64,000 bases of DNA, taken from positions 38,179 through 102,178 of the forward strand of contig JALHDI010000010.1 of assembly GCA_022839045.1 (NCBI GenBank), in the 5' to 3' direction. The notes below the pieces were generated by a model. It had not been told where the DNA came from. It did not search any database and saw only the letters and a list, made by a program, of their open reading frames with translations. Origin of the DNA: Sporomusaceae bacterium (GTDB lineage Bacteria > Bacillota_C > Negativicutes > Sporomusales_B > UBA7701). Positions 49,532-58,797 of the stretch are shown here, in pieces; positions within the stretch are counted from its first letter, which is position 1; every line of letters begins with the position of its first letter. A program made the translations under genes and the position numbers.

Positions 49532-51400
49532 CTAATCGGTGGCCGTGCGCCGCAAGGTTTCGCCCAGCCGGCAGCCGATGGCCGCGCCGGCGGCGGTATA
49601 GACGAAACCGGCGGCGATGACGGCGCCAATGTACCAATCGGCGTAATACAGCCGGTATAATGTCATGTAGGCCATAAAATTCATATAAGTTGTGACAACA
49701 TCCACCAGCCCGCAGGCCAGAGCGATCATTACCAGGTTACTCATATTGCTTTTTCTCTGGCCGCGGGTCGCCCCGGCCAGGTACAATGCTCCCTCCAGGC
49801 AGGCCGCCAGCATGGCGTAGGAAAGAATCTGCACCGGCGTAAAATGGCCGAAAATAAAGCCATTCAGTATCATCCTGACAACAATCATCAGCGTCACCGC
49901 TCCCGGGCGGGGCAGCACGGCCGCCAGCGATACTATCAGCGCATACAGCACTGTCTGGCCGAAAATGCCGGTGAACAAAAAGCTGAAGGGACCGAAAACC
50001 ACGTGAGCGATATCCCACAGGACGGTTTGCGGCATGTTGACCGTGACAAACGTGACTGTGCCGAACAAAGAAATGACGACAAGCTCCTTGGTGGAGAAAC
50101 GGGCCAGCGCCGCTTCCTGCCGCCACAGCAGCCATCCGGTCCCCGTCAGGGCAACAAGCGCCATCACCAGGGTTACGAGCAGCGGCCGGTCGCTACGGGC
50201 GACCAGTTGCACCTGCCGATCGGCGCCGGCCAGCACCTGACTAACCCCGAAGATGGCCGTTTCGACCCGAAAAACGTAGTTGCCGTCCAGTAGACTGTTT
50301 TCATTCAGATAAATCGGCAAGATGACGTTATTGCTGCTACGCGGGCCGACGGCCGCCACATCGTAGCTGTACCCTTTCCCGCCGTTCTTGTGAGGCGGCG
50401 CGCGGAAGCTCGCTGCCAACTCGCCGGTCGCCGGGTCGACGACCTTGCCGGAGACAAGCGCGAGTACCCGTTCGTCGCCATCGTTACTGAGCTCTACCTT
50501 GGCATAAGCGAACGGTTCGTCGTCAAGCCTGCCGCCGGTCTGCACACCCCAAATATTTGACAAAAGGCTGGGGGGCGTATAGACGAACACGCCGGCCTGG
50601 GCTTTTGGATCAACCCGCCCAACGGAATCCACTGGCGCTTCCACCGCTGAAATCCTGATTTTGCCGCTGATTCCCGCCATTGTGGCAGTCCGGATAACCG
50701 CCTGGCCAGACTGCCGCCACTGCGACCGGCCGTCGTCCAACGCCAGTGAAGCCTGAAGTACGGCTTTCGTTCCGGCTTTGCCGCTCCTGAGCTGGAGTTG
50801 TTCATTCCAGTGTTCATTCCGCGCCGACAGCCTCCGCCGCCCTGTCAGACGAAGAGTGCCGTCACGTCCTTCGGCCCGCAGGCCAACCAGTACGCCCACC
50901 ACTTCCAGGCCGTTGGGAACCGTTATGACGAGCGTTGCCTCGACAGGCTGGTCGGCGTTGTTGGTTACCAGCACATCAGCGGTAAGCACACTGCCTTCGG
51001 GTACGACGCCGCCCCCGTCCTTGCTGCTGAGTCCGTAGGGAGCCCGCAGGTTCAGCGAAACCCGGTCAAGCCTTTCGTTCGGGCTTTGGGTTGCCAACAC
51101 CACGCTGCCCCCGTCAGCCAGGGTCAGGGTGAAATAATATTTGCGGCCCGGCTCCCATTTCATGAATATCGGTATCTTCTGGCGCATACCCGGTCCCAGG
51201 CCAGCCACGACAAGCGGCTGACCGCCTTCGCCGCTGACGGCGACCCTTGATACCGCCTGCGGTTCAGCAAGGCTGATATCCGCCCCCTGCCGGCCGAACC
51301 GGACGCTCCCTTCCGCGCCCTGCTCTTCACCGCCCAGGACGAACCAACATCCCGCCGCTATAAAGATAATCAATAATAAAAGCCACTTGCCCTTACCCAT
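49532..51400 (-). CDS. ECF S-component-like membrane domain with large extracytoplasmic region
   Basis: About 622 residues. An N-terminal anchor helix (WLLLLIIFIAAGCWFVLGG) is followed by ~370 extracytoplasmic residues with beta-rich, Ig-like segments (ADVLVTNNADQPVEATLVIT). The last ~200 residues form about six helices (VVISLFGTVTFVTVNMPQTV; LNGFIFGHFTPVQILSYAML) like ECF S components, just before the A and T genes. An S component carrying its own extracytoplasmic domain is unusual; that domain may receive ligand from the periplasm. Cys22 could be a lipobox cysteine. Confidence 0.68.
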   Translation of the reverse strand: MGKGKWLLLLIIFIAAGCWFVLGGEEQGAEGSVRFGRQGADISLAEPQAVSRVAVSGEGGQPLVVAGLGPGMRQKIPIFMKWEPGRKYYFTLTLADGGSVVLATQSPNERLDRVSLNLRAPYGLSSKDGGGVVPEGSVLTADVLVTNNADQPVEATLVITVPNGLEVVGVLVGLRAEGRDGTLRLTGRRRLSARNEHWNEQLQLRSGKAGTKAVLQASLALDDGRSQWRQSGQAVIRTATMAGISGKIRISAVEAPVDSVGRVDPKAQAGVFVYTPPSLLSNIWGVQTGGRLDDEPFAYAKVELSNDGDERVLALVSGKVVDPATGELAASFRAPPHKNGGKGYSYDVAAVGPRSSNNVILPIYLNENSLLDGNYVFRVETAIFGVSQVLAGADRQVQLVARSDRPLLVTLVMALVALTGTGWLLWRQEAALARFSTKELVVISLFGTVTFVTVNMPQTVLWDIAHVVFGPFSFLFTGIFGQTVLYALIVSLAAVLPRPGAVTLMIVVRMILNGFIFGHFTPVQILSYAMLAACLEGALYLAGATRGQRKSNMSNLVMIALACGLVDVVTTYMNFMAYMTLYRLYYADWYIGAVIAAGFVYTAAGAAIGCRLGETLRRTATD

Positions 51401-51419
51401 CGCTCGCTCCAATCCAAGC

Positions 51420-53096
51420 CTAACGCAGAATATGCAGGCGGTGTCGGCCGACCGGCCTGTCGTCCGCCTGCCGCAGCGGGACCTCCAAGCCGGCTATAGC
51501 GGTGCCGTCGCCGGCTATCGCCGCCGCCGCCGCCACTCCCTCGAACTGATAAAACCAGACCAGCGGGTCGCCGTCGCTTTTCGCCAGATCGAGGCAATAT
51601 AAGCCGGCCCGGTCGTTTTGCCCGGTCACGTAATTGTGATATACGGGAAGGATAAGGTACCTGCTGTCGCACGAAAACCGCAGCTTGCTTATGCCTCCCT
51701 CGGTCTGCCATTTCCACAGCAGTCCGCCGTCGGCACTGTACGCGAACAGGCTAGTGGCGTCGGGGTGGACGATCGGCGGCGCGCCCGTCGAAGCCGTCTT
51801 GTCGGCCAGGAAGGTGCCGCCGGTCATGAAGAATACCCGGCCGTCGTCGGTGGTACGGGCGGTATTGCCGTAAGCATAGACCGGCACGCCGCCGACCTGG
51901 TGTATCTTGCTGATCTGCCGCAGCCACAGCAGACGAAACTCGCTGACGTGATCGACGCCCTCGTCCGTAACGCCGCTCACGTCGAAAAGCATGCCTCTGC
52001 TGTCCGCCGTGATTACGGCGAGATAATTACCGTTCGGCGAAAGGTGGACACCGTCGAAGAGGCCCACATAGCTGAAACGCTTCGGCGTTAACTGATGCAG
52101 GCCGATAAGCTTTCCGGTCGCGCCGTTCAGGATGCGCAACGCGCCGTCGACGTACTCCCGCCCCTTGCTCCACGAGTGATTGGCGAACACCAGCTTGCCG
52201 CCGTCGGCCGAAGCGGTCATCCGCGATACCCCGGTATCCATCGCGCCAGTCTGCGGATACCGCCACACGACATCGCCGTTCTTGATGTCGAAAGCTTTGA
52301 CGACGCAGGCGGTGACATACTTAACTTTGGTTCTCGCGCCGTCTTTTTCCGTCACCCGCTGCGTATACTCCGCGCTGGCGACGACCCTGCCGCCGGCCGC
52401 GACGATGCCGGTGATTTTCGGCCGCTGATTCCAGCGCGGCGCGCTGCTGCTGCCGATATCGGCGGCGAAGGAGTATTGCCAGACGATCTTGCCGGACGAG
52501 ATATCAAAAGCGTAAATATTGGCATCCGGGCTCGACTCGCCGACGAAGAGGCGGGAGCCGTCGGCGACGAACGCCACAGCCACTCCCACCCCGTTGGCTA
52601 TGCGGTTTTGCCACAGTTTCTGGCCTTTGTCGTCGTATAGGTACACGTTGTGGTCGAAGGACGCCACTCCGATGTATTTGCCGTCAGGCGAAACGGCGAC
52701 GTCTTCGTATACCGCCGGCGTCCATTCCTTGACGGAGGGCGTTTCCTCCAGCGAACCCAGTTCTTCGGCATTCACCGCCAACGACGCAGGATTGAGGGGA
52801 GCTATCCCCCGCCAGCTCTTTCCGTCAACCGAGACCTCGTAGCTGGTTCCTGCCTGCCACGGTTCCCGCAACAGGATGAACCGGCCGCTTTTTTGCCAAC
52901 TAGCCGCCTTGGGCTGGTCGTTAACCCTGAGGCTTACCTCACGGGGGCTCTCGCCGGCGGTGGTCGCTCCGACAAGGGCGATGCCGTCCCTGGTAAACAC
53001 CCCCTGGACAACGGTGCTTTTTTTGCCGCAGCCGGCACTCGGCAAAAGCGCGGCCAATATCATGATGATTGCCAAAACTATTTTTCGTTTCGCCAT
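51420..53096 (-). CDS. PQQ-like beta-propeller lipoprotein
   Basis: A 558-residue exported lipoprotein (MILAALLPSAGCGKKS, Cys at about 23). An N-terminal Ig-like stretch is followed by repeated WD/PQQ-like propeller blades (PDGKYIGVASFDHNVYLYDD; SADGGKLVFANHSWSKGREY; IYAFDISSGKIVWQYSF). Beta-propeller lipoproteins serve as binding or scaffold proteins at membranes. It precedes the ECF genes and follows an attenuator-like leader, so a periplasmic ligand relay between the TonB receptor and ECF importer is a reasonable guess. Confidence 0.72.
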   Translation of the reverse strand: MAKRKIVLAIIMILAALLPSAGCGKKSTVVQGVFTRDGIALVGATTAGESPREVSLRVNDQPKAASWQKSGRFILLREPWQAGTSYEVSVDGKSWRGIAPLNPASLAVNAEELGSLEETPSVKEWTPAVYEDVAVSPDGKYIGVASFDHNVYLYDDKGQKLWQNRIANGVGVAVAFVADGSRLFVGESSPDANIYAFDISSGKIVWQYSFAADIGSSSAPRWNQRPKITGIVAAGGRVVASAEYTQRVTEKDGARTKVKYVTACVVKAFDIKNGDVVWRYPQTGAMDTGVSRMTASADGGKLVFANHSWSKGREYVDGALRILNGATGKLIGLHQLTPKRFSYVGLFDGVHLSPNGNYLAVITADSRGMLFDVSGVTDEGVDHVSEFRLLWLRQISKIHQVGGVPVYAYGNTARTTDDGRVFFMTGGTFLADKTASTGAPPIVHPDATSLFAYSADGGLLWKWQTEGGISKLRFSCDSRYLILPVYHNYVTGQNDRAGLYCLDLAKSDGDPLVWFYQFEGVAAAAAIAGDGTAIAGLEVPLRQADDRPVGRHRLHILR

Positions 53097-53151
53097 CGGC
53101 CGGCCTTTTACAGCCGCCACCTCCTTTCGCGGCAAATACCCGTAATGACAA

Positions 53152-53200
53152 ATAAAAAACCATGAGCTGCCCATCTGCCGTGAGATGTTCACCTTCATGG
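53152..53200 (-). terminator. Attenuator-like terminator before the propeller gene
   Basis: Minus strand: CCATGA (53195-53200) pairs with TCATGG (53160-53165) around an inner CATCT/AGATG stem, followed by TTTTTTATTT. It lies between tonB2 and the lipoprotein gene, about 55 bp before its start. It shares its outer stem and T tract with the hairpin at 55.1 kb. Upstream (53201-53320) is a structured, GC-rich stretch with several short stems, which could be a regulatory leader. Confidence 0.6.
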
Positions 53201-53333
53201 CTTTCTTTTGAAATATGGCATTTTCCGCAAACCCTTGCGGGAAACACAAGGAACCGGGAAACTTACCCGCGGCACATTCTTGTGCCCCCGCAACCATTCG
53301 CGATTGCGTCATCTACTGGGACTTTCATTCATT

Positions 53334-54005
53334 TCACGTTCTTAGTTGAAACACTATCGATATCGTTGTGTAGCACCTTACGGCCCGGCCGGATTCCACC
53401 TCTTGAGCCGGAACGAACCGCCATGTCCGTATCGCCTGCAAGGCCGCCTCGTCGAAGCTGGCAAGGCCGGAGGAGCATACAACGATGATAGCTCCCGGAT
53501 GGCCGTCCTCCCTAATCTCGATCTTGACGACCACCGTCCCTTCGGCGCCGGCCCGCCGCGCTTCCTCGGGGTAGCGGGGTTCGGTTCTGTGCAGAATCCG
53601 CGGGGCGGCGACCGTCTTTCCTCCTGCCGGAGCACTGGCTTGTACCGAAGCGCCGGCTGAACCGCCGCCGGCAGCCGCGGTAACGGCAGGCTGCGCCGTG
53701 GCGTTCTCGACAACCGTATCGGCGGAAAGCTCGGTCGCTGCCGCCGGTTTTTCGGTGATTATTGAGCGTTCCGCCTCAGGACGCGGCGTGTCTTTCGCCG
53801 GAACGGCCGACTGTGGGCCGGGATGCGGCACCCCTTCGCGCCGGTCGGCGATACTGATCAATTCGACTTCGATATAATCCGGGGGATGGGCCGACGTGAA
53901 AAGCATCCCGCCCAGCCAGCCAACTCCCGTCAGCATTAGGCAGTGGAATAAAACGGACGTCAGCAAAGCCTTTCGCCATCTATCTTGCCTAAGCACCCCC
54001 GTCAC
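53334..54005 (-). CDS. tonB: TonB energy transducer (set 2)
   Basis: A 223-residue TonB: anchor helix (ALLTSVLFHCLMLTGVGWLG), Pro/Ala linker with TEKPAAATELSA, and a C-terminal domain (PRYPEEARRAGAEGTVVVKI; SSGLASFDEAALQAIRTWRF). It overlaps exbD2 by four bases. Presumably it serves the receptor at 40881 and perhaps the one at 33465. Confidence 0.86.
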   Translation of the reverse strand: MTGVLRQDRWRKALLTSVLFHCLMLTGVGWLGGMLFTSAHPPDYIEVELISIADRREGVPHPGPQSAVPAKDTPRPEAERSIITEKPAAATELSADTVVENATAQPAVTAAAGGGSAGASVQASAPAGGKTVAAPRILHRTEPRYPEEARRAGAEGTVVVKIEIREDGHPGAIIVVCSSGLASFDEAALQAIRTWRFVPAQEVESGRAVRCYTTISIVFQLRT

Positions 54006-54412
54006 CTCTGGACCGCATCGGTAGCGACGGCCACCCGCCGGATTCCCAACGCCTTCAGTTCATCGAGAACGGCGATGACCTTGCCGTATTCGGCCTGCTT
54101 GTCGGCCCTGAGGAGAAACGCGGTATCCGCCCGGCGGGCGAGCTGGGCTTGGATGCGCGGCCGCAGCAGTTCGGGCGGAATGGCCTCCCGGTCGATCAGT
54201 ATCATGCCTTCCCTGGTGACGGTAATCGCGGTATTCTGCTGCAAGTCGGCCCGGGCCGCGGCGGCCTGGGGCAGGTTCACCGGCAGCGTGCGCTGCTCGA
54301 CCATGTAGAGCGTGCTCATTATGAAAAAGACCAACAGGAAAAAGATGATGTCGATCATCGGGATGATCATCAACTTGGGCGAGCTTTCGATCCGCAAATC
54401 ACGCAGTTTCAT
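54002..54412 (-). CDS. exbD: ExbD proton-channel subunit (set 2)
   Basis: A 136-residue paralogue of the ExbD at 25 kb: LMIIPMIDIIFFLLVFFIMS with the proton-path Asp, and the same C-terminus ELKALGIRRVAVAT. ATG at 54412 is preferred to GTG at 54421. The near-identical N-terminal helices of the two ExbD proteins suggest duplication. Confidence 0.88.
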   Translation of the reverse strand: MKLRDLRIESSPKLMIIPMIDIIFFLLVFFIMSTLYMVEQRTLPVNLPQAAAARADLQQNTAITVTREGMILIDREAIPPELLRPRIQAQLARRADTAFLLRADKQAEYGKVIAVLDELKALGIRRVAVATDAVQR

Positions 54413-55034
54413 GCCGGTCACCCCGGTTAAAGGCGTCGAGCAGGTAGGTGCAGCAACGTTCCATGCCGGTAATAATGGCGTTCAGGCGATGGATGTAATA
54501 GCTGTGGACAACCAGCGCCAGCACGGCGACAAGCAGGCCGGCCGCGGTAGCCACCAGGGCCTCCCCGACCCCGCCGGTTATCGCCTGCGGTTGCCCCGAG
54601 CGGATGTTCAGAACGCTGAAGGAGGATATCATACCGAAAACAGTGCCCAGAAGCCCCAGCAACGGGGCGAGCGTCACGATGGTGTCCAGGTAATTGAGGC
54701 GTTCGCGCAGCGTGGCGGCCGCCAGCGAGGCGGCGCCTGACAGGGCGTTCTCCAGGCCGCGGTTGTCGGCATAGTCATGTTTCAGTCCCTCCGCCAGGAC
54801 GGTCGCTGCCAAGCCCTTGGCACCACGGCACACAGCCAGGGCTCCTGCCCTGTCGCCCTTATCCAGCCTGGGGCCGAGGCCGTCTAGCAGTTTATCTATA
54901 TCTGTTTCAGCGGCGCGGTAGAAAAGGAACCGCTCGACGGCGACGGCCACGACGATTATCGAGCAGAGCAGCAGCGGGTACATGACCAGGCCGCCTTTTT
55001 GGAAGAGAGCGAACGTGTTTGCGACTGCATCCAT
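54399..55034 (-). CDS. exbB: ExbB/TolQ-type channel subunit (set 2)
   Basis: About 211 residues, three helices, channel segment LAPLLGLLGTVFGMISSFSV and GGVGEALVATAAGLLVAVLA. GGAGGTCGG precedes the ATG at 55034. It is the first gene of the CobN/ECF unit; a promoter at 55259-55287 and a terminator-like hairpin at 55.1 kb lie in its leader. Confidence 0.88.
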   Translation of the reverse strand: MDAVANTFALFQKGGLVMYPLLLCSIIVVAVAVERFLFYRAAETDIDKLLDGLGPRLDKGDRAGALAVCRGAKGLAATVLAEGLKHDYADNRGLENALSGAASLAAATLRERLNYLDTIVTLAPLLGLLGTVFGMISSFSVLNIRSGQPQAITGGVGEALVATAAGLLVAVLALVVHSYYIHRLNAIITGMERCCTYLLDAFNRGDRHETA

Positions 55035-55100
55035 TGATCCGACCTCCAGCTTGTTAAGCAAATTGGTAACAGTACGCCTCAGGAAGAGGGCCAAGAATCA

Positions 55101-55156
55101 TCAAACAAAAAACCATGAAGGAATCTCCCCTTTTCTGGGGAAGGAAACCTTCATGG
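55101..55156 (-). terminator. Attenuator-like terminator in the exbB2 leader
   Basis: Minus strand: CCATGAAGG (55148-55156) and CCTTCATGG (55113-55121) form a perfect 9-bp outer stem with an inner CCCC/GGGG stem, followed by TTTTTTGTTTG. It lies about 100 nt after the predicted start and 67 nt before exbB2. Upstream in the leader is a 7-bp hairpin GGCAGAC/GTTTGCC (55209-55228). This resembles a leader in which a folded sensor decides termination. Confidence 0.65.
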
Positions 55157-55258
55157 CATACTTCTAAAGAGTAAAGCTTTAGCTTTTAAAAAACCTTCTG
55201 GTAACTGCGGCAAACATCATGTCTGCCCTTAAGCGCCTATCGCCGGTATTTATTGAAT

Positions 55259-55287
55259 ATTTTACCTGCTTGCTCCACTCCTGTCAA
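55259..55287 (-). promoter_or_regulatory. Sigma-A promoter of the CobN/ECF unit
   Basis: Minus strand TTGACA (55282-55287), 17 bp, TAAAAT (55259-55264). No Fur box overlaps it, unlike the promoters at 26.7 and 35.95 kb. Confidence 0.7.
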
Positions 55288-55304
55288 TACATAAGACCAG
55301 CACT

Positions 55305-56010
55305 TTAGGCATCATCCTTCACCGCCGCCTCAAGCCAGCGCCCGCAATTTGCCAGTACTTTACCATGGACAACCTTCAGGGGAGTCCCGTTCTTTTCGGC
55401 TATCGCGCGACAGTCTTCATACTCGGGCGCGACATTGACCACATCGCCGTCCAATCGCCCCAGTTTGACGCGTATCCTCCCCCAATCGGTATCGACGTTC
55501 ACCGTTTCCCGTTTTATGTGTGCAGTATCGCAATCGAGAATGCGCACCCCAGAGAACTGGTTTCGCGCAAAATTATCTTTATCGCATCCTGAAGGCGTCA
55601 TTAGGCACAAGAGCGGAAATCCTGGTGCCGGGACGGCCTTTTTTCGGTCACTATCGGGGCCAGGTAAACGTCGTACGTGCCGCGGGCCAAGAGTTTATCC
55701 ATGACATGCCCGTAAAACTGGGGGTTCATATCATCGATATTTGTCTCGACGATTTTTACCCCGCCGTGGCTATCGGTAATCCTCTCCATTTCACCCACAT
55801 AAGGCGGAGCACGTTGGGGATCGGTAAATCCATGCCGCCCGCGCCATACGCTATCTGCTTTACCCTGTAACCGGTTTCGTGTTCAGGCCGCCCGGCGTCA
55901 GCGGCAACCAATTCTCCCTTGTCCGTTACGTAGTAGTGTGCTGCACCGCCGACGCAGAGGAAGATGTCCGGAAAGAGGATCTTGTCGCTTTTGTAGTTGG
56001 TCATCTGCAA
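55305..56010 (-). pseudogene. Fragmented larC (nickel-pincer cofactor / DUF111)
   Basis: Three consecutive frames spell parts of LarC in order: FLCVGGAAHYYVTDKGELVA, then VKIVETNIDDMNPQFYGHVM, then GRIRVKLGRLDGDVVNVAPE followed by YEDCRAIAEKNGTPLK. The N-terminal third is missing and at least two frameshifts separate the pieces. LarC inserts nickel into the lactate racemase cofactor. LarC is naturally made by one programmed frameshift in some lactobacilli, but multiple breaks and the missing start argue for decay. No larA, larB or larE is nearby. Confidence 0.72.
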
Positions 56011-56080
56011 GGCAGAAGAGGTAAAGACAATAATTCCGCTGACGGAGTAGCGGCACCAAGAAAAATCTTGGCCGCCCGTA

Positions 56081-56917
56081 TCAGAACTCTGCCATCTTCC
56101 TCAGAACTTGAGCAGTGGCGTTCAATTCCTCAATCGAAGCCGAGATTTCCTGCAAAGCCGCCGCCTGTTGGGCAAATACTTCATCCGATCCTTTCAAATG
56201 AGCTGCGATCTCTCCCACGCGCGCCTGCACGCTTTTCAAGGTGGTATTGATCTGGTTAATGCTTTCGGCGCTGGAATTGGACAGCTTCCGAATTTCTTCG
56301 GCGACAACGCTGAAGCCGCGTCCGTGTTCACCGGCGCGAGCCGCTTCGATGGCCGCATTGAGACCCAATAAGTTTGTTTGCGAGGCGATGTTGCGGACGA
56401 CATTGATAATGTGGTCGGTATGCTCCGTTTCTTTGCCGGTCTTGTCCGCCAGTTGGGTTATGCCCATATTGGTTTCGACCAAACTTTGCACGCCTGAGGA
56501 AACCTGCCCAATGCCGGCAGAAACTTGCTCCAGCGAAGCGGCCAAGTTATCCGCCATCGTCTTGAGTTCATTCTGCTGCGCCAGGCTGTAGCCAACGCTG
56601 AGGCAGCCGACGATATGACCGGTTGAATCTTTAATCGGTACAGCGATGGTGCGGATAACCGTGCCGAGAATTTCCTTGGGGATAATCCTCATAATTGTTT
56701 TATCGGTGCGTATCGCCTCATGTGTCGAGGTGCCCGGATTGATCGGGTCGCCGACTTTAAGTGTCACGCCAAGCTTTTCGGTATTCATTGTCGCAATTGT
56801 TTTTTCCAGGTCGGTTAAGGCGAGCGATACGACCTGCCCGAAACAGTTTGAGATAACCGGCATCACCGCCTTGACCGCGGCAAGCATATCCATATCTAAT
56901 TCCTGCATTTCTGCCAC
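56081..56917 (-). CDS. Soluble methyl-accepting chemotaxis-like protein
   Basis: About 278 residues, no membrane helix. The N-terminal ~100 residues form a sensor region ([40 protein letters not shown]). The C-terminal half is a short MCP signalling coiled coil with the hairpin tip [20 protein letters not shown] and [20 protein letters not shown] at 56917 is chosen behind AGGAGAG. It probably relays an intracellular signal to CheA. The gene stands alone. Confidence 0.78.
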   Translation of the reverse strand: MAEMQELDMDMLAAVKAVMPVISNCFGQVVSLALTDLEKTIATMNTEKLGVTLKVGDPINPGTSTHEAIRTDKTIMRIIPKEILGTVIRTIAVPIKDSTGHIVGCLSVGYSLAQQNELKTMADNLAASLEQVSAGIGQVSSGVQSLVETNMGITQLADKTGKETEHTDHIINVVRNIASQTNLLGLNAAIEAARAGEHGRGFSVVAEEIRKLSNSSAESINQINTTLKSVQARVGEIAAHLKGSDEVFAQQAAALQEISASIEELNATAQVLRKMAEF

Positions 56918-57063
56918 TGGTCCCACTCTCCTTATACTGGTTACCTCAGCTTTAATGCCAGGTATTTTTTTCGAGATTCCGCGTCGGTTTTGTCGATACT
57001 CGTTCGAAGTTGATTTCCTTGTCCAGCAGGTAGAATATCCCCTGATCTCTGGAGTGGAATAGA

Positions 57064-57097
57064 CCGGGGCACGCCTACCCTTGCAGGTGTGCCCCGG
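57064..57097. terminator. Strong intrinsic hairpin
   Basis: CCGGGGCAC (57064-57072) pairs with GTGCCCCGG (57089-57097). It directly follows the symporter stop on the minus strand and ends the sigma-54 operon; the better T run is on the plus strand, so it can work both ways. Confidence 0.7.
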
Positions 57098-57105
57098 TTT
57101 TGCGA

Positions 57106-58578
57106 TTACGCTTCGAGACTGGCAGCCAGATCAGCCTGCGTTTTTGCGTTGCTGGTGCAAAGGCTTACTGCGACGAAAACGGCCATATTGACGACGAGTG
57201 CCACGAAGCCGGCATTGAGGTTCATCCCGGCAAAGCTGAACGGATCCATCTTGCCCAGAATGAGGGCGAAGACGATGATTTCGCCGACAACCAGCCCGCT
57301 GAACGCGGCGATCTTCGTGGCCTTTTTCCAGTACAGTCCCAAGACGAGCATCGGGAAGAACTGGGTCACGCCGGAGTAGCCGGTCAGAAGGAGGTTAACC
57401 AGCATATTCGGCAGGAAGATGGCTAAGCACAGGGCCACACCGGTGAGGGCGAGAACCACCATCCGCGCTATTTTCGTCATGTTTTCGGGTTTGGTGTCCT
57501 GGCCGATCGTTTTGCAGTAGATGTTGCGGGTGAAAAGCATCGATGTGGACAGGATAAGGTCGGCCGCAGGGATCATGCACGCCAGCGCGCCGGCGCCGCC
57601 TACGAGGCCGAGCGCCCAGCCGGGGAAGACCTGTTGAACGATGGTCATGAAGGCCATGTCAGGGGTTTTCAGCGCCGGTACCAGTACGAGCAGGGCGGTA
57701 AAGCCGATCATCATCGGGAAGATCATGCAAAGCTGGTAGAGGGGAAGGTACACGGCGTTGTGGCGGAGGACGTCGGGCGATTTAGCGCTGAAGCTGTTCG
57801 CCGAGAAGTGGGGCCACATATAAAAGCCCAGACAGGTAAGCGCGATCGTCGACATAGCCCAGCTTACATCCAGCGTTTTCGTGCCACCGGGCATCGCGAG
57901 GAAGCCGGGTTTGGCGGCCTCGATGGCTTCGAACATGCCACCGACGCTGCCGAAGTAGTGTATAGGCAGATACAAGCCGAAGAACACGACGGCGATAATC
58001 ATCACGATATCCTTGATGACCGCAGTAACGGCGACCCCTTTGAGACCGCTGAGGTACACGAAGGAAGCCACCATCGTGAAAGCGATGAGCATTGCCGGAA
58101 CCCGCGTGATCAAGCCGTAGGAGCAAGTTTCGATGATCAACCCGAGGCCGGTTAACTGAAGCTGCAGATAGGGAAGCAGGAAGGCGACGCCGATCACCGC
58201 CGTAAGCAGGCCCAGCGGCTTGCTGTTGTAAATATGCTCGATAATATCAGGCTGGGTCATCAGGCCGTGTTTCCTGCCTATCGGGGCCATGGACGGAAGG
58301 ATGTAGAAGCCGATCAGGTAAGCCAGCGCGCCGTAGCCCAGTATGTAAAAGGTCGGGCCTCCGCGGGCATACGCCCAGCCGCTTGCTCCCAGGAAGGCGA
58401 AAGCGGTGTATATTTCTCCGGCCAGGATGAACCAGTTCAGCCAGCGGCCGAAGTTGCGCCCGCCGACGGCCCATTCTTCCAGGCTCATTTTTTTGTTCAT
58501 CCCTGGGATCATGCCGACGATTGTCGATCCTACGACAAAGCAGAAAATGACGGCTAGAGCCATTACTTCATTACCCAA
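57106..58578 (-). CDS. Sodium:solute symporter (SSS/PanF-type)
   Basis: A 490-residue SSS-family transporter with about 13 helices. Features include the N-terminal [20 protein letters not shown], the sodium-site region [20 protein letters not shown] and the conserved [20 protein letters not shown]. With the DUF3311 gene upstream it forms the usual pair found in bacteria. Its operon partners (M20 peptidase, PLP lyase) suggest uptake of an amino acid derivative or N-acylated compound. Confidence 0.85.
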   Translation of the reverse strand: MGNEVMALAVIFCFVVGSTIVGMIPGMNKKMSLEEWAVGGRNFGRWLNWFILAGEIYTAFAFLGASGWAYARGGPTFYILGYGALAYLIGFYILPSMAPIGRKHGLMTQPDIIEHIYNSKPLGLLTAVIGVAFLLPYLQLQLTGLGLIIETCSYGLITRVPAMLIAFTMVASFVYLSGLKGVAVTAVIKDIVMIIAVVFFGLYLPIHYFGSVGGMFEAIEAAKPGFLAMPGGTKTLDVSWAMSTIALTCLGFYMWPHFSANSFSAKSPDVLRHNAVYLPLYQLCMIFPMMIGFTALLVLVPALKTPDMAFMTIVQQVFPGWALGLVGGAGALACMIPAADLILSTSMLFTRNIYCKTIGQDTKPENMTKIARMVVLALTGVALCLAIFLPNMLVNLLLTGYSGVTQFFPMLVLGLYWKKATKIAAFSGLVVGEIIVFALILGKMDPFSFAGMNLNAGFVALVVNMAVFVAVSLCTSNAKTQADLAASLEA

Positions 58579-58611
58579 CTAAGTCACCCCTTCATTTCGA
58601 ACTTTCACCGA

Positions 58612-58797
58612 CTATTCAGTCTTATTGGTGTACAGCTTGTACAGAATGCTGGTGCAGATAAAGGTTACGATAATACCGGTCATCAGCCAGAAGGCCACGA
58701 ACGGCAGCCCAAGAACGAACGGTTTAACCCGGTTGGCGAACGGCAGCAAGCCGATTATCCAGATGAACGGAATAATCGTGAAGACTATTTTAGCCAT
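58612..58797 (-). CDS. DUF3311 small membrane protein
   Basis: Sixty-one residues with two helices (FTIIPFIWIIGLLPFANRVK; GLPFVAFWLMTGIIVTFICT). DUF3311 proteins are typically encoded just before SSS symporters, as here, and probably act as their small subunit. ATG at 58797 overlaps the end of the peptidase gene. Confidence 0.8.
   Translation of the reverse strand: MAKIVFTIIPFIWIIGLLPFANRVKPFVLGLPFVAFWLMTGIIVTFICTSILYKLYTNKTE

Noticed and set aside
53201..53320. Cobalamin riboswitch in the leader of the propeller gene
   Set aside because: Pieces resembling AAGGGAA and CCCGCnAC appear only on the plus strand, where no gene follows, and an extra hairpin interrupts the core. The minus strand, which would control the gene, lacks the conserved core.
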